Below are positions 45,750-57,263 of a stretch of 64,000 nucleotides of DNA, one piece after another (positions within the stretch are counted from its first letter, which is position 1; each line of letters opens with the position of its first letter). A program made the translations under genes and the position numbers. The stretch is taken from positions 4,019,459-4,083,458 of the forward strand of contig JAGGNK010012559.1 of the NCBI GenBank assembly GCA_017590115.1, in the 5' to 3' direction. The notes under the pieces were generated by a model. It was not told the origin of the DNA, made no database searches, and saw only the letters and a program-made list of their open reading frames with translations. The stretch is from Montifringilla adamsi (lineage: Eukaryota > Chordata > Aves > Passeriformes > Passeridae).

Positions 45750-45997
45750 TCTGTCCGCCAGGGGGCGGCCCCGCCCCGCCGCCCCCTCACGGCCGTGACC
45801 GGAACGGGCGGGGCCGGGCCCGGGTGAGCGGGGCCGGGGCCGGGGCTGGGCCCGGGTGAGCGGGGCCGGGCTGGGGTCCCTGCGGACCCGGGCGGGGGTC
45901 CGTGCGCGGCCCACGCGGGTCCCCATTCCCTGCGGCCATTGCTGAAGCCCCGGTGCGAGCGGGCCCGGCCGGTAACCGCCCGTTCCGGTCCGCAGGC
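45750..45997 (+). promoter_or_regulatory. SMIM12: SMIM12 promoter and 5' UTR region
   Basis: CpG-rich segment just upstream of SMIM12. The sequence gggcccgggtgagcggggc occurs twice (around 45816 and 45848), each copy carrying a usable GT donor (45824 and 45856). The coding exon starts after a gtccgcag acceptor, so a short noncoding exon is probably spliced from one of these donors. Confidence 0.55.
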
Positions 45998-46276
45998 ATG
46001 TGGTCCGTGCTGTGGGCGGCCGTGCGCTCCAAGGCCCCGTACGTCACCTTCCCGGTGGCCTTCGTGGTGGGGCTGGTGGGCTCCCAGCTGGAGTGGTTCC
46101 TGCGCGGAGACCCCCCGCCCACGGCCCAGGAGGAGAAAAGCATCTCGGAGCAGCGGGAGGACCGCAAGCTGCAGGAGATCGTGGGCGAGGACCTGACCAA
46201 GGTGGTGAGCCTGAAGGACAAGCTGGAGTTCGCCCCTCGGGCCGTGCTCAACAGGAACCGGCCCGAAAAGACTTAA
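45998..46276 (+). CDS. SMIM12: SMIM12, small integral membrane protein
   Basis: A 92-residue single-exon frame, the same length as human SMIM12 (C1orf212). The start is the ATG right after the tccgcag|gc acceptor; frames further upstream lie in the CpG-rich leader. One transmembrane segment covers about residues 12-34 ([21 protein letters not shown]), followed by a charged cytosolic or luminal tail with [17 protein letters not shown] and the highly conserved end [24 protein letters not shown]. Function and exact membrane are not established; it is a ubiquitously conserved vertebrate microprotein. It follows DLGAP3 on the same strand and converges with GJA4, as in human. The stop TAA overlaps a poly(A) hexamer. 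Confidence 0.96.
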   Translation: MWSVLWAAVRSKAPYVTFPVAFVVGLVGSQLEWFLRGDPPPTAQEEKSISEQREDRKLQEIVGEDLTKVVSLKDKLEFAPRAVLNRNRPEKT

Positions 46277-46865
46277 TAAAGAGTGATTTGGGCAAAGGCG
46301 GTGCCCTGGAGCTGGGGACTCCCCTGACACCTGCACTGCTTCCACCAGCCTCCCTCCTGCACTTGCTGCTCCTCACCGGAGGGTCAGGTTTGCCACCCCA
46401 TGGATTTGCTCAAGGTACCCAGAGCTCGGTGGCAGAGCGGGCAGGGAGCCGTGTGTGGAGATGGAGAGAGTCTGAAACTCCTCAGCTCTCGCCAGGCCTG
46501 GCTCCTGCACCACAAAACACTCTCGGCCTGATTCCATCTGTGTCTCCTCAGGTTTGATTTCTTCCATGGTGTGAAGGTAGAAGTTTGGACCTGAGTGCTA
46601 TGGGATGGGGTCAGGCTGACTGCCAGTGACAGGAAGAACTGCTGCCCTGCTTCCAGATCCCCTGTGGCTCTTGATGAACCCCAATACAGCCCCATGCCAC
46701 AATGTACTACAGCAGCCATGGAGCTCTCTGGGGACCCCCTCCCTGCATCATCCCACCCAGGAACGGTGACAGGGGGAGGTGAAAGTCTTGGTCCTGCTCC
46801 GTTGTGGTGCTCTGAGTGTGGTGACGTGTTGGGAATGGGGACGTCGCTGCCCTCTGCACAATAAA
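46275..46865 (+). terminator. SMIM12: SMIM12 poly(A) signals
   Basis: AATAAA at 46275-46280 shares two bases with the stop codon TAA (46274-46276). A second AATAAA at 46860-46865, followed by a T/G-rich stretch (cttctgtcagttctcgg), gives a more usual 0.6-kb 3' UTR. The distal site is the likelier main one. Confidence 0.6.
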
Positions 46866-46879
46866 CTTCTGTCAGTTCT

Positions 46880-49800
46880 CGGGCCTCTGTGTCTCCTGCG
46901 TCAGCACAGCCCTGTCTCAGGGCATGTCTCTGCTCCCTCCATGTTCAAGAAGCAACTGCTGCAGTGGCACGAATGCCGTTGCTGTCCCTGGCTGGGCACT
47001 GTCCTCCAGGCCTGGCAGCAGGGTGGTGGGCAGGAAGGAGGAGGAGGCACCAAATTCCCAGCCTGTGCTGTGGCTGTGCCTCCCTCCCAGCTCCCCCAGC
47101 TGCGTCATCTGCTTCCGTTTGACCTCTTTATCTCGAGGAGAAGGGCTGTGACAACACAGGGTGGGGTCCCAGGGGACGGGGGTCCTACTGGGGTGCTGAG
47201 CAGGGAGAGGCTGGCAGCAGGCCCTGGGGGCCAGTGGCCGGTGTCCCCTCCAGGCTCAGGCATTGCTGGCACAGCAGGGACGAATCCCAGCCAGAGCTGC
47301 CTGAGCAGGGCCAGGGCCGGGGTTATCACTGCCTCCTGGCTTGTTTTTTCCCGTGGTGCCTGAGCAAGGCCCCGGCTCTGTCCCGGCCCGGCCTTCCCCT
47401 CCCGGGGACGATAAATCTGCCTAAATCTGCCGTGCCGGTGTGAGCGCCGAGGTCAGCAGGCAGTCAGCATTCACACCGCGCTGCGCTGTGCCCCAGGGCC
47501 ATTCCTGCCCCGCTGACAGCTTTACTGCGCTGCTCGCGGCTCTGTTTGCTGCCCGAGCTGCTGTCCTGGGCTGGGCTGCTGCCCTCAGCTGGGCTCATGG
47601 CCCAGCACGATCGGGAACACTCTGACCTTTGCTGCGAGGGCAGCTGAGCCTCGGGAGAAGGTGCAGGAGGAGCCTGCGTGTGATTTAGAGCCTGTCCCAG
47701 CCCTGTCCCACTGCCACCTCCTGCACTGGGGCTCACAGTTGCCCCCCTGGCAGGCTGGCACTGTCCCCTGAAGTAGCCCCTTCCCCTTTGTCTCCTGCTT
47801 TCCCAGCCAGGCTGTGGGGTGATGGCTGTCCCCTATTGTGTGCTGGGGTGGGAATGGTCCTGTTCCTTCTCCCAGCTGGGACCGGCTCGGAAGCTGTCTC
47901 TGAAATGCCTTTGTTCACCCCGCGCCGGAGCGGCTCCCCCGGCTGTTTATGGCCCATTGATCCCCTCGTTCCCAGGGCCGGCTGGGCACAATCGGGCTCT
48001 GGGGGGGCCTCGCTGCCCCATTTCCTGCCCCAGCCCCAGGCAGTGTCGCTCGGGGAGGCTGCTCCAGCACAGCATTGAGTCATTGAGTCCCGGGGAAGGA
48101 CTCAGCCCTGATGGTGACAGCTTGGGCATCGATGGCACCTGGCTGGCAGCCCCTGCCGTGCTCGCATCCCCTGCCCGTGGCACTTCCAGCTGTTTTCCGT
48201 GTGCCTGGGGACTCCCGTCCATCAGCCGGCACTGCTGCAGGTCTGTGGATTCCCGCAGGCGCTGGGACAGGGGTGAAGCCGCTTCCCAGACCTGTTGCCT
48301 TTCTCCTAAGCCTTCAGTGCTGTAAACCCACCCTTCCTCCCATTGAATCCCAACAATGTGCCGCTTGGGAAGTGCCGGCGGGACAAGAATAGGAGCGGGC
48401 AGCTCTCAGGGCTAGGGCGAGCAGCCACGGCGGCTCACGAAGAGCCAGAGGAAGCTTTGCTGAATAAGCCATTATGGTAAAACCCTGCCCTCTCGAGCCT
48501 GCACTCAGCCACTCACGTGCAAATGCTCGGTCTGGTGCAGGGGGTTTGTGATCCAGCTGTTCCTAGCACGGCACAGCTGGGCGCTGCTGTGGAAGCCCTG
48601 CCTGCAGTGAGCCTGTCCCCAGACAAGGAGTCCTATGCCTGGCCAGGAGGCCAGTGTTTGGTGTGAGAGCATCCTCTCAGGCTTGTCCAGCTTCAGGGAT
48701 GTCCCTGCATCTGGGGCTGGCTGTGACTGCACGGTGCCATGGCTCAGGGGTTGAATCCAGCAGCCACAAGTACTCCTGGTCCCAGCCCAGACTGTGGTGG
48801 CCATGCCCCAGACTCACAGTGGGTCAGGGTGACTGCAGTGCTCTTGGCATGTCCTGAGGGCAGCTGCAGCTTCCCGATGGACCCTCTGTCCTGCCCAGGT
48901 CCTGCATTGCTGCTGGAATCCATCATGAGCAGCTCGTTGGAGGAGCAGGTGGTGGTTTCCTCAGGCAGGATGCTGGCAGCGAGCTGTGCCCCAGCTCACT
49001 GCGGGGACTGGGACAGCTGCTGTGCTGGGGGGACAGTGACATCCCCCTGGCCATCCGGCACACCTGTGTGGCTGCTCTGGATGTCCGGTTAGATCAGAGC
49101 AGGGATGCTCCAGCTGTGCAGGGCTGAGGATGAGGTGACCCTGTGCTGGCACCGGGATGGCCCAAGTCCATCTGGGTCCTTCCTGCAAGGCCTGGAGTGA
49201 TGATGCTTTGGGAGGAGAGGAGCAGGGTGGGAGCTGGCAGGGGGAGCAGGGGCTGGCAGGGACTCACACGCTGGTGTCCCATGCTGGTGCAGTGCAGTGA
49301 CCCCAGGACACCCTGGACATGCCCACAGTGGGGTGGCTCTGGGACACCCAGGACCTTCCCACAGCACGGTGTCCCCACAGCCCCGGGGCACGGCGGGTGC
49401 TCACCCCAGCTGTGCTGGAGAGCAAACAGAGCATCCCCTCAGCGTGTCTCCCACAGCCCCTGGAGACTTCTGCTCCCTCCCAGCCCAGGCTTTTCCCAGG
49501 CTCTGGTTTTGCCCTTTTCCTGAGAGCAGCCAAGTCTTTCCCAGCCTCCACGTCTCACTTCCTGCTATGGCTCCCTCCTTGCTGCTCCTGGAGGCTCCTT
49601 CTGTGGCCAGAAAAGGCCCTGAAGTGCCGTGGGAGAGGAGCAGCTCTGCTCTACACCAAGTCACATCTCTCGAGCCATAGCTGGGGACAGCTACAGGGGA
49701 ACATGTTCCCTTCTCATTCAGCACTGACTCTTCCTGCAGGTACAGCTCAGGCTTGATTCCCTATCCCAAGCACTCCAGGACCACTGTGAGTCCTTGTTTT

Positions 49801-52260
49801 TAGGCCACATGGATCTTCCCATGCCACAAAAAGCCCCTAGCTCTGCAGGCAGCAGCCTCTGAGTGCCTGGTATTGCATCAGGATGATGCCCTGAGCTGCT
49901 GGCAGGGTTAGGAGCCATGCCAGGGTGGGCACAGGGTGCTGGGCACTGCAGTCCTGGTGCCTCCACACGAGGAAACGGCCGGGGGTGAGCGACAATGTCA
50001 GGATGCAGCTATTGAGTGCGTTTCCTCCCTCCTGCAGTTCTCACACAGGGCTGCATTGTCTGCCATGCCCGTGCATGGAGGGACCCTAGTGGAGGGCTAA
50101 ATATAACCCCAGGGAGGAAGGGAGCTCCGTGGGGTTTGCTTTTCCTTCGCCGTGCACCATTGGCAGCGGCTGGAAAGGGCAGGATTATCCCTGGCTTGGG
50201 GTTGCCCCAATGGTGGCTACTGTGGGCACAGAGTGCTGGGGTCAGGGCTCTGTGCCTGGCCTGGGAGGCTGCTCCTGACTGCTCCCACTCCCCCTGAGGA
50301 CACACCTGGGCATTGACAGGGCCCTGTGGGCAAGTGTGGCCACACTGTGGCCCTGCCTGGCACCCTTCTGCCCAGCTCTCTGCCCTTCTTCCCCCTCAGC
50401 TGTGATTCTGCTCCCACCTCGGCTCTTCCTGAGTGGGTGAGATTTAGACACTTGCTGTTTGCTGTATGCTGGGAAAGGTTAAAAATAAACTCCTTGGTTC
50501 TTGGCCAGCACCTCAGGCAGAGCCTTTCAGGCAGGACAGCCCTCTGTCCCAGGCCATGAGCTGAGCAGGGTGCCTGGCATGGACTGGTCTGAACTGGGAG
50601 GAGGGCAGAAACCTCCCTGCAGAGGAGCCCCAGGGCTCCTGGGGACTTTGACTGGTGTTAGACCAACATCAGCAGGAATTGGGTTCTGGGGAGTGTGTGG
50701 TCCCTCCAGGGCTGGCAGAGCTGCCTCAAAGCGTTTCCAAACTCTGGGGGTGCCCATGGGAGCCTCTCACCACAGCCCTTAGGCTGCCTGTGCCAACATG
50801 GGGCTCAGCATCACCATCCAGGGCCGGGTTTTGGGGGAGTGAGTGCCATTCCCACGAGGGACCAGAGGGACCTGTTTACTCAGGAGGGAGTGTGGAGGTG
50901 TGAGAAATGCCTGTCTGGTCACTGTCTGTCCCCAGGCTGTGCCAAAGGGCTCCACCGGGCCAGCCTGGGCTCTTATCAGCTCCAAACTTTTATTTGCCTA
51001 TGGGCTGCCCGCCCACCTTGTGGGAGGCTGCTGCCAACCGCAGCCCTGCTGCTGCCCCCTCCCCAGCCTGGCCCGCAGGTAAGCCCCTCGCTGTTGTTGT
51101 TGGCAGCACGTCCCGGCGGCGTGGGGTCACTGCAGCTGCCCCGAGGCACTTTGTCACAACACGGGAACAATAGTGGGACACGGAGTTGTGTTTGTGCAGC
51201 GCCTGGGCTCTGCACTATCCAGGCAGTGGTGGGGGGGTCTCGGCCGTCTTGTTTTCCACCTTGCAGGGTCGCTCGGAAAAGCGTGATGCTCCCCTCGTGC
51301 CAACAAAAATAGGAGTCCAGGAGAGGGGAGGTGACCCGGGGACACGGTGGTGGGTAAACACGGCACGGCTGCTCCGTTCCTCCGTTCCCTTTCACTCACA
51401 GGGTGTTTCTTCCTGACCCAGCACACTGGGCTGCTCCCCCCGGGGCTGCAGGGCTCTGCTGATACCTGGGGAGCACTGGGATGTGGCCCCCCCATTGCAC
51501 TAGGATGGCCTGGCAGGTCCCAACTGGGTAACAGTGGGAGCAGGGCAAGGTCCTTCCACAGCAGATCTAGCCCAGCATCCTCCAGGAGGGCACAGGGAAG
51601 AGCTGGGAGCTGGTGGTGTGCCCAGACCCCCACCCCAGGGGGTTTCACCCCCCTTGTTCCCAGCAGGGAGGAAGCCAAGGGTGGGCTCAGCTCCCAGCCC
51701 AAGGGCAGCACAGCTGGGTGCCTCCCTCCTCATTTCCTCCAGTGGCTGATGGCAGTGATACTGCCCCATATCACCCATATTTCATTTTCTCCAGGGTATT
51801 TTTAGCCTGTCCCACCCTCAATGGAGAGGCCCTCGACAGAGAGCAGGCTCTGCTCTGGCCTGGCTTGGCTGGGGAACTAAACAACAGCCCCAGCCACATT
51901 GTGTGCCTTTATCTGTGGCTCATTTCCACCTATTATGCAGCCACGAGCAGCTCCATGGCCTCTGCTGGGTTTGTCTGCAGTGGAGGGAGAGGGGCTGAGC
52001 TCTGCTTTGGGCCACCATGAGCCTGGGATGTGACAGTTCTGTCAAAAGGCTGGCCTCAGGGGGACAGGAGGCCACAGCAGGGAGGGTTGTGCTTTCAGTG
52101 GGTGAGTGGCACCCACAGCACAACTGGCTGTCCACTTTCCCCTTCTCCCCAGACCCATCACCCCCAGAGGACAGCATTTCCCCCTCCCTCAGCCCCAAAC
52201 CCTCCCAGAGGCAGCTGGAGGCTGCAGAAAGCACAGACACACCTCCTTCACCTTTTCTCA
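46880..52260. other. SMIM12-GJA4 intergenic region
   Basis: About 5.4 kb between converging genes with no recognisable coding gene, RNA gene or mobile element. Slightly AT-richer blocks near 48,380-48,480 and 51,770-51,960 (the latter with gcctttatctgtggc, a GATA/RUNX-like pair) may be regulatory. The open frames present are short, overlapping and without domains. Confidence 0.5.
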
Positions 52261-52270
52261 TTCATCCAAC

Positions 52271-52276
52271 TTTATT
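52271..52276 (-). terminator. GJA4: GJA4 poly(A) signal
   Basis: TTTATT on the plus strand reads AATAAA on the minus strand, 1.1 kb after the GJA4 stop codon. It is the first such signal downstream and would define a 3' UTR of about 1.1 kb. Confidence 0.65.
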
Positions 52277-53369
52277 CAACAAGACGCAACACAGAATCTG
52301 CCAGGGGAAGGGAAACAGTGCTGAGGGCAGTGCCCACACCCCACCCTCACACCAGGGTCACACAGGACCTGCAGCCCTTTGGTCACAGCAGGACAATCCC
52401 CTCTCACAGCATCAGTGGGCTGGGGAAGTCAGGGTGACAGCTCCTGTGACAACAGTTTGTCCTTCCACCCCCCCTCCCCAGCCCCTCAGCCCGCAGCAGG
52501 AGATGACTAGTGCAAAGTAATAAAAACCCCAAAACTATCAGGTGCTGGGCTGATTGTTCCCTAAACCCCACGGGGCTCCAAGGCACATGGCCAGGCTGGA
52601 CACGGCTCCCCAAAGTCCCTGCAAACTGCACCTTTAAGGCAGAAACTCCATGCTCAGCCCAGCAGGTTAAAAATAACTTAAAGGCACACATCCCATGGGA
52701 AAGAGCCCAGGGCTGGGAGGGGAGGGACTCACACTCCTGGGTCACCCACAGTGACCCTGCAGCCATTGGTGACAACAGAGCTGGCTTAACCCCTCTGTGT
52801 CCCTTGGGGAGGGGGCAGCTTCTGCAGCAAGCCCTGGGCAGGTGCCAGGGCCACTGGAATGGGATGGGGCTGGTGGCCAGGATCAGTCAGCGTTGCCCTA
52901 GCCCAGCTTTTCCCAGCAGTCCCCGGCTCAGCCTGCTCCGTGTGGAGGCTGGAGATGAGCAGCTTCCCACGGCTACACTCCTGGCTCCCATGCTGGCCGA
53001 GGCTCTGGGGTCTGGCTGAACCGCAGCTCCCAATGGCCAGCAGCCTGCAGCCATGGCCTCGGGGACAGCCTGTTCCACGGCGTGGCTCCAGAGCTTTCTC
53101 CCTTTCCCACGGCAAGGCACACAGGACACGGTGTCCCGGGGAACTTCGTGCAGTTTCCTTCCTTGCAGGGTCTGTGGGGAAAACCGGCGAGAGCTCCGCA
53201 GCCCTGCTCCCGAGCATCCCATCCCAGAGCGGGCAGGTCTCTGGAGCCTCCAGAAGGGAATGTGTACAGTACAGAACCAGGCAGGAGGCAGCTGCCTGCC
53301 CACAGCCAGCACCTTTGCAGGCACAAGGGACCGAGGAATGTCCCCCTGCCAGCCGGGGCCAGCCCGGCA

Positions 53370-54401
53370 CTACACGTATTGCTTTTTGGAGGCTGAGCTC
53401 CCGGGCCGGCTGCCCGGCTTCTCCTCCGGGGCGGAGGCTTCAGCAAGCCCGGGGGCGTAGGGGTCCGACAGGGGCCTGCTGCCACTGCCCAGTGCCAGGT
53501 TCTCCTCGTTGCGGTAGTTGGCCCAGTTCTGCTCGCTGGACAGCTTGTTGTAGGTCTGGTAGGAGGGCGCGTGGCTCTCGGCCATGGGCAGGAAGGGGTA
53601 GTGCTTGGGTGCGTAGGGACTGGAGACCATATCATCCACAAAGGTGTCCTGGCTCGGCCCAGCTGGCCCCGACACCTTCTTGATGTTGCTAAGCAGGTTC
53701 TTGCAGCAGAGGTGGAAGAGCTCCAGGAGGTTCAGGATTAAGGAGATCAGGCCCATCACCAGCATGAAGATGATGAAGATGCTCTTCTCGGTGGGGCGGG
53801 AGATGAAGCAGTCCACCTGATGGGGACAGGGGTCCCTCTTGCAGACGTAGCGGGGCACCATGGAGAAGCCATACAGGTACCACTGGCCCACGAGGAACCC
53901 GGCCTCAAAGATGCTCTTGCAGATGACGCTGGTGATGTACGTCCACATCAGTGCCCCTCGGATCTTGAGCCGCCCGCTCTCTGTCATGTAGATCTTGGAC
54001 ATCTTCTTCTCCAGGGCTGCCAGGGCCTGCTCGATCTTCGGGTCCTTGCTGTGGACAGCCCGAAGCTCGCTCTCCTGCTTCTTCAGCTTCTCCTCTTTGC
54101 GGGAGAGATAGACAACGTGGCCCAGGTAAATCAGGGTCGGGGTGCTGACGAAGAGAAACTGGAGCACCCAGTAGCGGATGTGGGATATGGGGAAGGCTTT
54201 GTCATAGCAGACGTTGGTGCAGCCTGGCTGCTTGGTGTTACACACGAAATCCGACTGCTCGTCCCCCCACACAGACTCCCCGGCCAGGCCCAGGATGAGG
54301 ATGCGGAAGATGAAGAGCACAGTGAGCCAGATCTTCCCAATCACGGTCGAATGCTCCTGGACTTGGTCCAGCAGTTTCTGCAGGAATTCCCAGTCACCCA
54401 T
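53370..54401 (-). CDS. GJA4: GJA4, connexin 37 gap-junction protein
   Basis: Uninterrupted 343-residue frame (human Cx37 has 333). Six connexins form a hemichannel and two hemichannels a gap junction; Cx37 is typical of arterial endothelium and oocyte-granulosa contacts. It begins [19 protein letters not shown], with four transmembrane segments at about 23-42, 76-96, 153-173 and 207-229. Extracellular loop 1 has Cys54, 61 and 65 ([12 protein letters not shown]), loop 2 has Cys187, 192 and 198 and then the SRPTEK signature. The 5' end is after a gctgacag acceptor (exon from 54421), as usual for connexins. The C-terminal tail is divergent except for [11 protein letters not shown] and the final SSASKKQYV, both shared with mammalian Cx37. 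GJB3 lies upstream on the same strand. Confidence 0.97.
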   Translation of the reverse strand: MGDWEFLQKLLDQVQEHSTVIGKIWLTVLFIFRILILGLAGESVWGDEQSDFVCNTKQPGCTNVCYDKAFPISHIRYWVLQFLFVSTPTLIYLGHVVYLSRKEEKLKKQESELRAVHSKDPKIEQALAALEKKMSKIYMTESGRLKIRGALMWTYITSVICKSIFEAGFLVGQWYLYGFSMVPRYVCKRDPCPHQVDCFISRPTEKSIFIIFMLVMGLISLILNLLELFHLCCKNLLSNIKKVSGPAGPSQDTFVDDMVSSPYAPKHYPFLPMAESHAPSYQTYNKLSSEQNWANYRNEENLALGSGSRPLSDPYAPGLAEASAPEEKPGSRPGSSASKKQYV

Positions 54402-55228
54402 CTTCTAGGAACCCTTTGCCTCTGTCAGCAGAGAGAAGACAGCAGCCACGTCAGTGCTCTGCTTCCATGCTGGGGAGCACAGGGCAGATGTGACCACCTA
54501 AACCCTGTTTTTTCAGGATATAGCTGCTCTGCAGTGTCCCAGCAAACCCTCTGAGGAACATCCCACTTCTGAGGGAGGGAGGGTTCCAGGCAGCGTTTAG
54601 GAGCCCCAGAGGGCTCCTCCTACACAGTGCAGGAACAGGGAGCTGGGAGAGATGGGAATTCTCCCCTCCCAGCAGCACCCACAGCTCGTGGCTCTCCTGG
54701 CCACTCCAGGGCTCCAGGGACAGACTGCAGCCAGGGGGGTTTTGAGGTTGCCCAGGGAGCTCAGGGCACCTGGAGAGGAGGCACTGTGGGGGCTCACAAA
54801 TTTGCTGCTGTCCTGGCTTTCCCAAAAAGCAGAGAACAGGATAGTCTAGAGGGGAAGCACAACCCCTTGGGGTACAGCTGCCACCCCGATACCTATTCAG
54901 GGCTCACCCCAAACTGAACGGACAGCCCCCCACCAGCTCCCTTGCTGCAGGGCGATGGACTCCCAGCCCCAGTCCCCTCCCATCGCCAGGGGATCCCCAG
55001 CACCGCTCACCACCCTGCTGCCACTCCTGGGATTCTGGGGAGCCAAGCCCTCACCCTGGCTGTGAGGGAGGGACAGGGCGACCGCAGCCCCGGCTCCTCA
55101 TTAACCGCTGCTAATTAAGCAGAGAATTAACGGCTGTGCCGTTAAAGGAATCCCTGGCAGCGGTGGGGTGCCCCGTCCCCAGCACGGTGTCCCCGAGCGG
55201 TCGCGGTGTCCCGGCTGCCCGCACTCAC

Positions 55229-55330
55229 CTCCGCCGCGCCGGGCACGTCCCGCCGGGCTCGGGCCGCGCTGGGTGTGAGGGGTCGGGCCGGGTGGCTCCG
55301 CTTATTCGGGGCCCGGGGAAGCCGGAGGAG
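55229..55330 (-). promoter_or_regulatory. GJA4: probable GJA4 noncoding first exon and CpG promoter
   Basis: On the minus strand a consensus donor (GGAG|gtgagt, exon end at 55229) follows CpG-rich sequence. An AT-containing cgaataagcgg (55299-55309) may act as a weak TATA-like element. The intron to the coding exon would be about 0.8 kb. The wider CpG island spans about 55,180-55,950. Confidence 0.5.
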
Positions 55331-55949
55331 GAGCGTGGGCAGGAAACAGGGGGCCGGGGCTTAGCACCGGGCCGGCCCGAGCTGCAGGTGTGCGGGGCCG
55401 CCCCCTCCCGCGGCCCCCGGACCAGGGGGCGGCCCCGGCGGGCGGGGCGGGGGCGGCCGGACCCGTCGGGGCCGAAGCTGGGGGAGAACGGTGGGAAGCC
55501 CGGGTGCCTCCAGCACTCTATTACGGCTGTGGGTCCGCCAACGGGCAAATCGGCTGAGCCAGAGATCCCGGGATGCTCCGTTCCCCGCCCGGGGTCCCGG
55601 GGATGTTCCGTCCTTGCCCGCCCCGGCCGGACCGCGGCTGCGGCGCTCGTGGTTTGCCCCCGAGGGTCCGTGCGGCGCGGCGGGCGCTGGGTGGTGCTGG
55701 AGCCCCACCGGAGCCCGGCTGCGGTCCCGCATCCCGCCGGTTCTCGGGATGAACCCCACCGGTTTCTGGCCCCCATCCCGCATCCCGCAGGCTCCCGGGC
55801 TGAGCCCCACCGTAGCCCTGTTGCGATCCCGCGTCCCGTCCGTTCTCGGGATAAACCCCACCGGAGCCCGGCCGGGAACTCCCGCGCAGGTTCCAGACGG
55901 AGCTTTGCTGTCGGGGGTCTCAGCACACCCCGACACGCTCATGGGGCTG

Positions 55950-56320
55950 TGAAATGCCGAGCGGAGCTGGGAACAGCCGACCCTCCGCTAGTGCTGCTTA
56001 AGGAGAGATTAAATGGAAATCATTTCTATTTATTGTAATATTTATCAAGGTTTAGTAAATAATTGATGCTCATCCCTCCTTGATTTCCTTGGGGGCCAGC
56101 GTGAGGTTCTGCTGAATTAAAGTTTAACGACGCGTGACAAGCTGGGAGAGGCGGAACGGGCGGACGTGAGCTCGGCTGTGGGCTCGACCAATGCCCCGCT
56201 CAGGCGGAGGAGAAGGACCTGGCTGCGGGCTCCTGAGGAACCTCTGCAAATCCATGTCTTCTGCCCTCACCAGTCCCCCAATTTCCAGCGTGCAGAGCAG
56301 ATCTTGGTGTCTCCAAACAC
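55950..56320. other. GJB3-GJA4 intergenic segment with AT-rich block
   Basis: No gene. An AT-rich, balanced block (about 55,995-56,135) with atttattgtaatatttatcaa and gtttagtaaataattgatg lies upstream of the GJA4 CpG island and beyond the GJB3 poly(A) site. It could be a regulatory element for either connexin gene. Confidence 0.4.
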
Positions 56321-56324
56321 GACA

Positions 56325-56330
56325 TTTATT
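56325..56330 (-). terminator. GJB3: GJB3 poly(A) signal
   Basis: TTTATT on plus (AATAAA on minus), about 0.93 kb after the GJB3 stop codon. This suggests a 3' UTR of about 0.95 kb and clear separation from the GJA4 promoter. Confidence 0.6.
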
Positions 56331-57263
56331 GGACTTTTGGATCCATAGTGTGTGCCGCGTGTGATGTGCATCTGAGGTGAGGGAGGACACAGAGGCACCA
56401 AGGGAAGCAGCAGAGCCAGCAAGGGCTTTTGGGCAAAACATGGCTTGGTGCTTGTGTGAGCCAAGGGAGAGAAATAGCAAACTGGGCAAACTGGGCCAGC
56501 AGAACAGTTGCCAACAGACTGGAGCCCCGGTCCTCTGTCATTACTTTGGGTGCATGAAGAGAGCTCTGGCCACGGAGCCCAGAATTCCTTTGGTTTCTTG
56601 GTACAAAAGAAAGCAGTGCATGTGTGAGGCACAGTGAGCTGGGAGGACTGGCACACACTGGGTGACACCAGCCCTGGCTGGGCACCAGCTGGGGGCACTC
56701 ACACCCAGCGTGGGAGCAGCAGAGCTGCAGGACCCAAGAGAAGCTGCTGGACTCGGAGGATCTGTGTGCTGCTGTGACGTCCATGCTTGTGGCACTGCCA
56801 CCTGCAGAGCTCCAGGGCTGTCCTTGCCTTACCTGTGTCTGCTCAGGCACCCGTGGGTCTCTCTCCATTACTTTGTTGGGTTTAGTCATTTTTCACATGG
56901 GTCGACTCTTGAGGGTTCAGGGATTTGCCAGGCTGGAAAAGCCAAGTTGAGGGGAATGTGAACCGTCTGGGGTGGGTGAGCTCACAGCTCTTCTCCTCTG
57001 TGGGAAGAACACACACACTCAGGCATGGCCATGGACAGCCAGCACCCACCTGCCACTGAGCGTGTCCACACCACTGGGACACCCAGGGATGTGCCCATGG
57101 TCCCAAGCAGGAGAGTTCTCATGGATGTGTCCCCCTCCCCTTACAGCCATCAAGATCCTGGTTGAAGAGTCTGGTGGTGGCACCACTGGTGGTCACCCGT
57201 GGTGCCAACCATCCCTGGCACATACCAGGACAGTTCTTCCCCCACCACCCTTCCCAGTACCCC

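Noticed and set aside
45074..46345. 423-codon minus-strand frame
   Set aside because: Composed of a degenerate repeat plus the antisense of SMIM12.
53820..54554. 244-codon plus-strand frame
   Set aside because: Antisense of GJA4; the same holds for the 242-codon plus-strand frame across GJB3.
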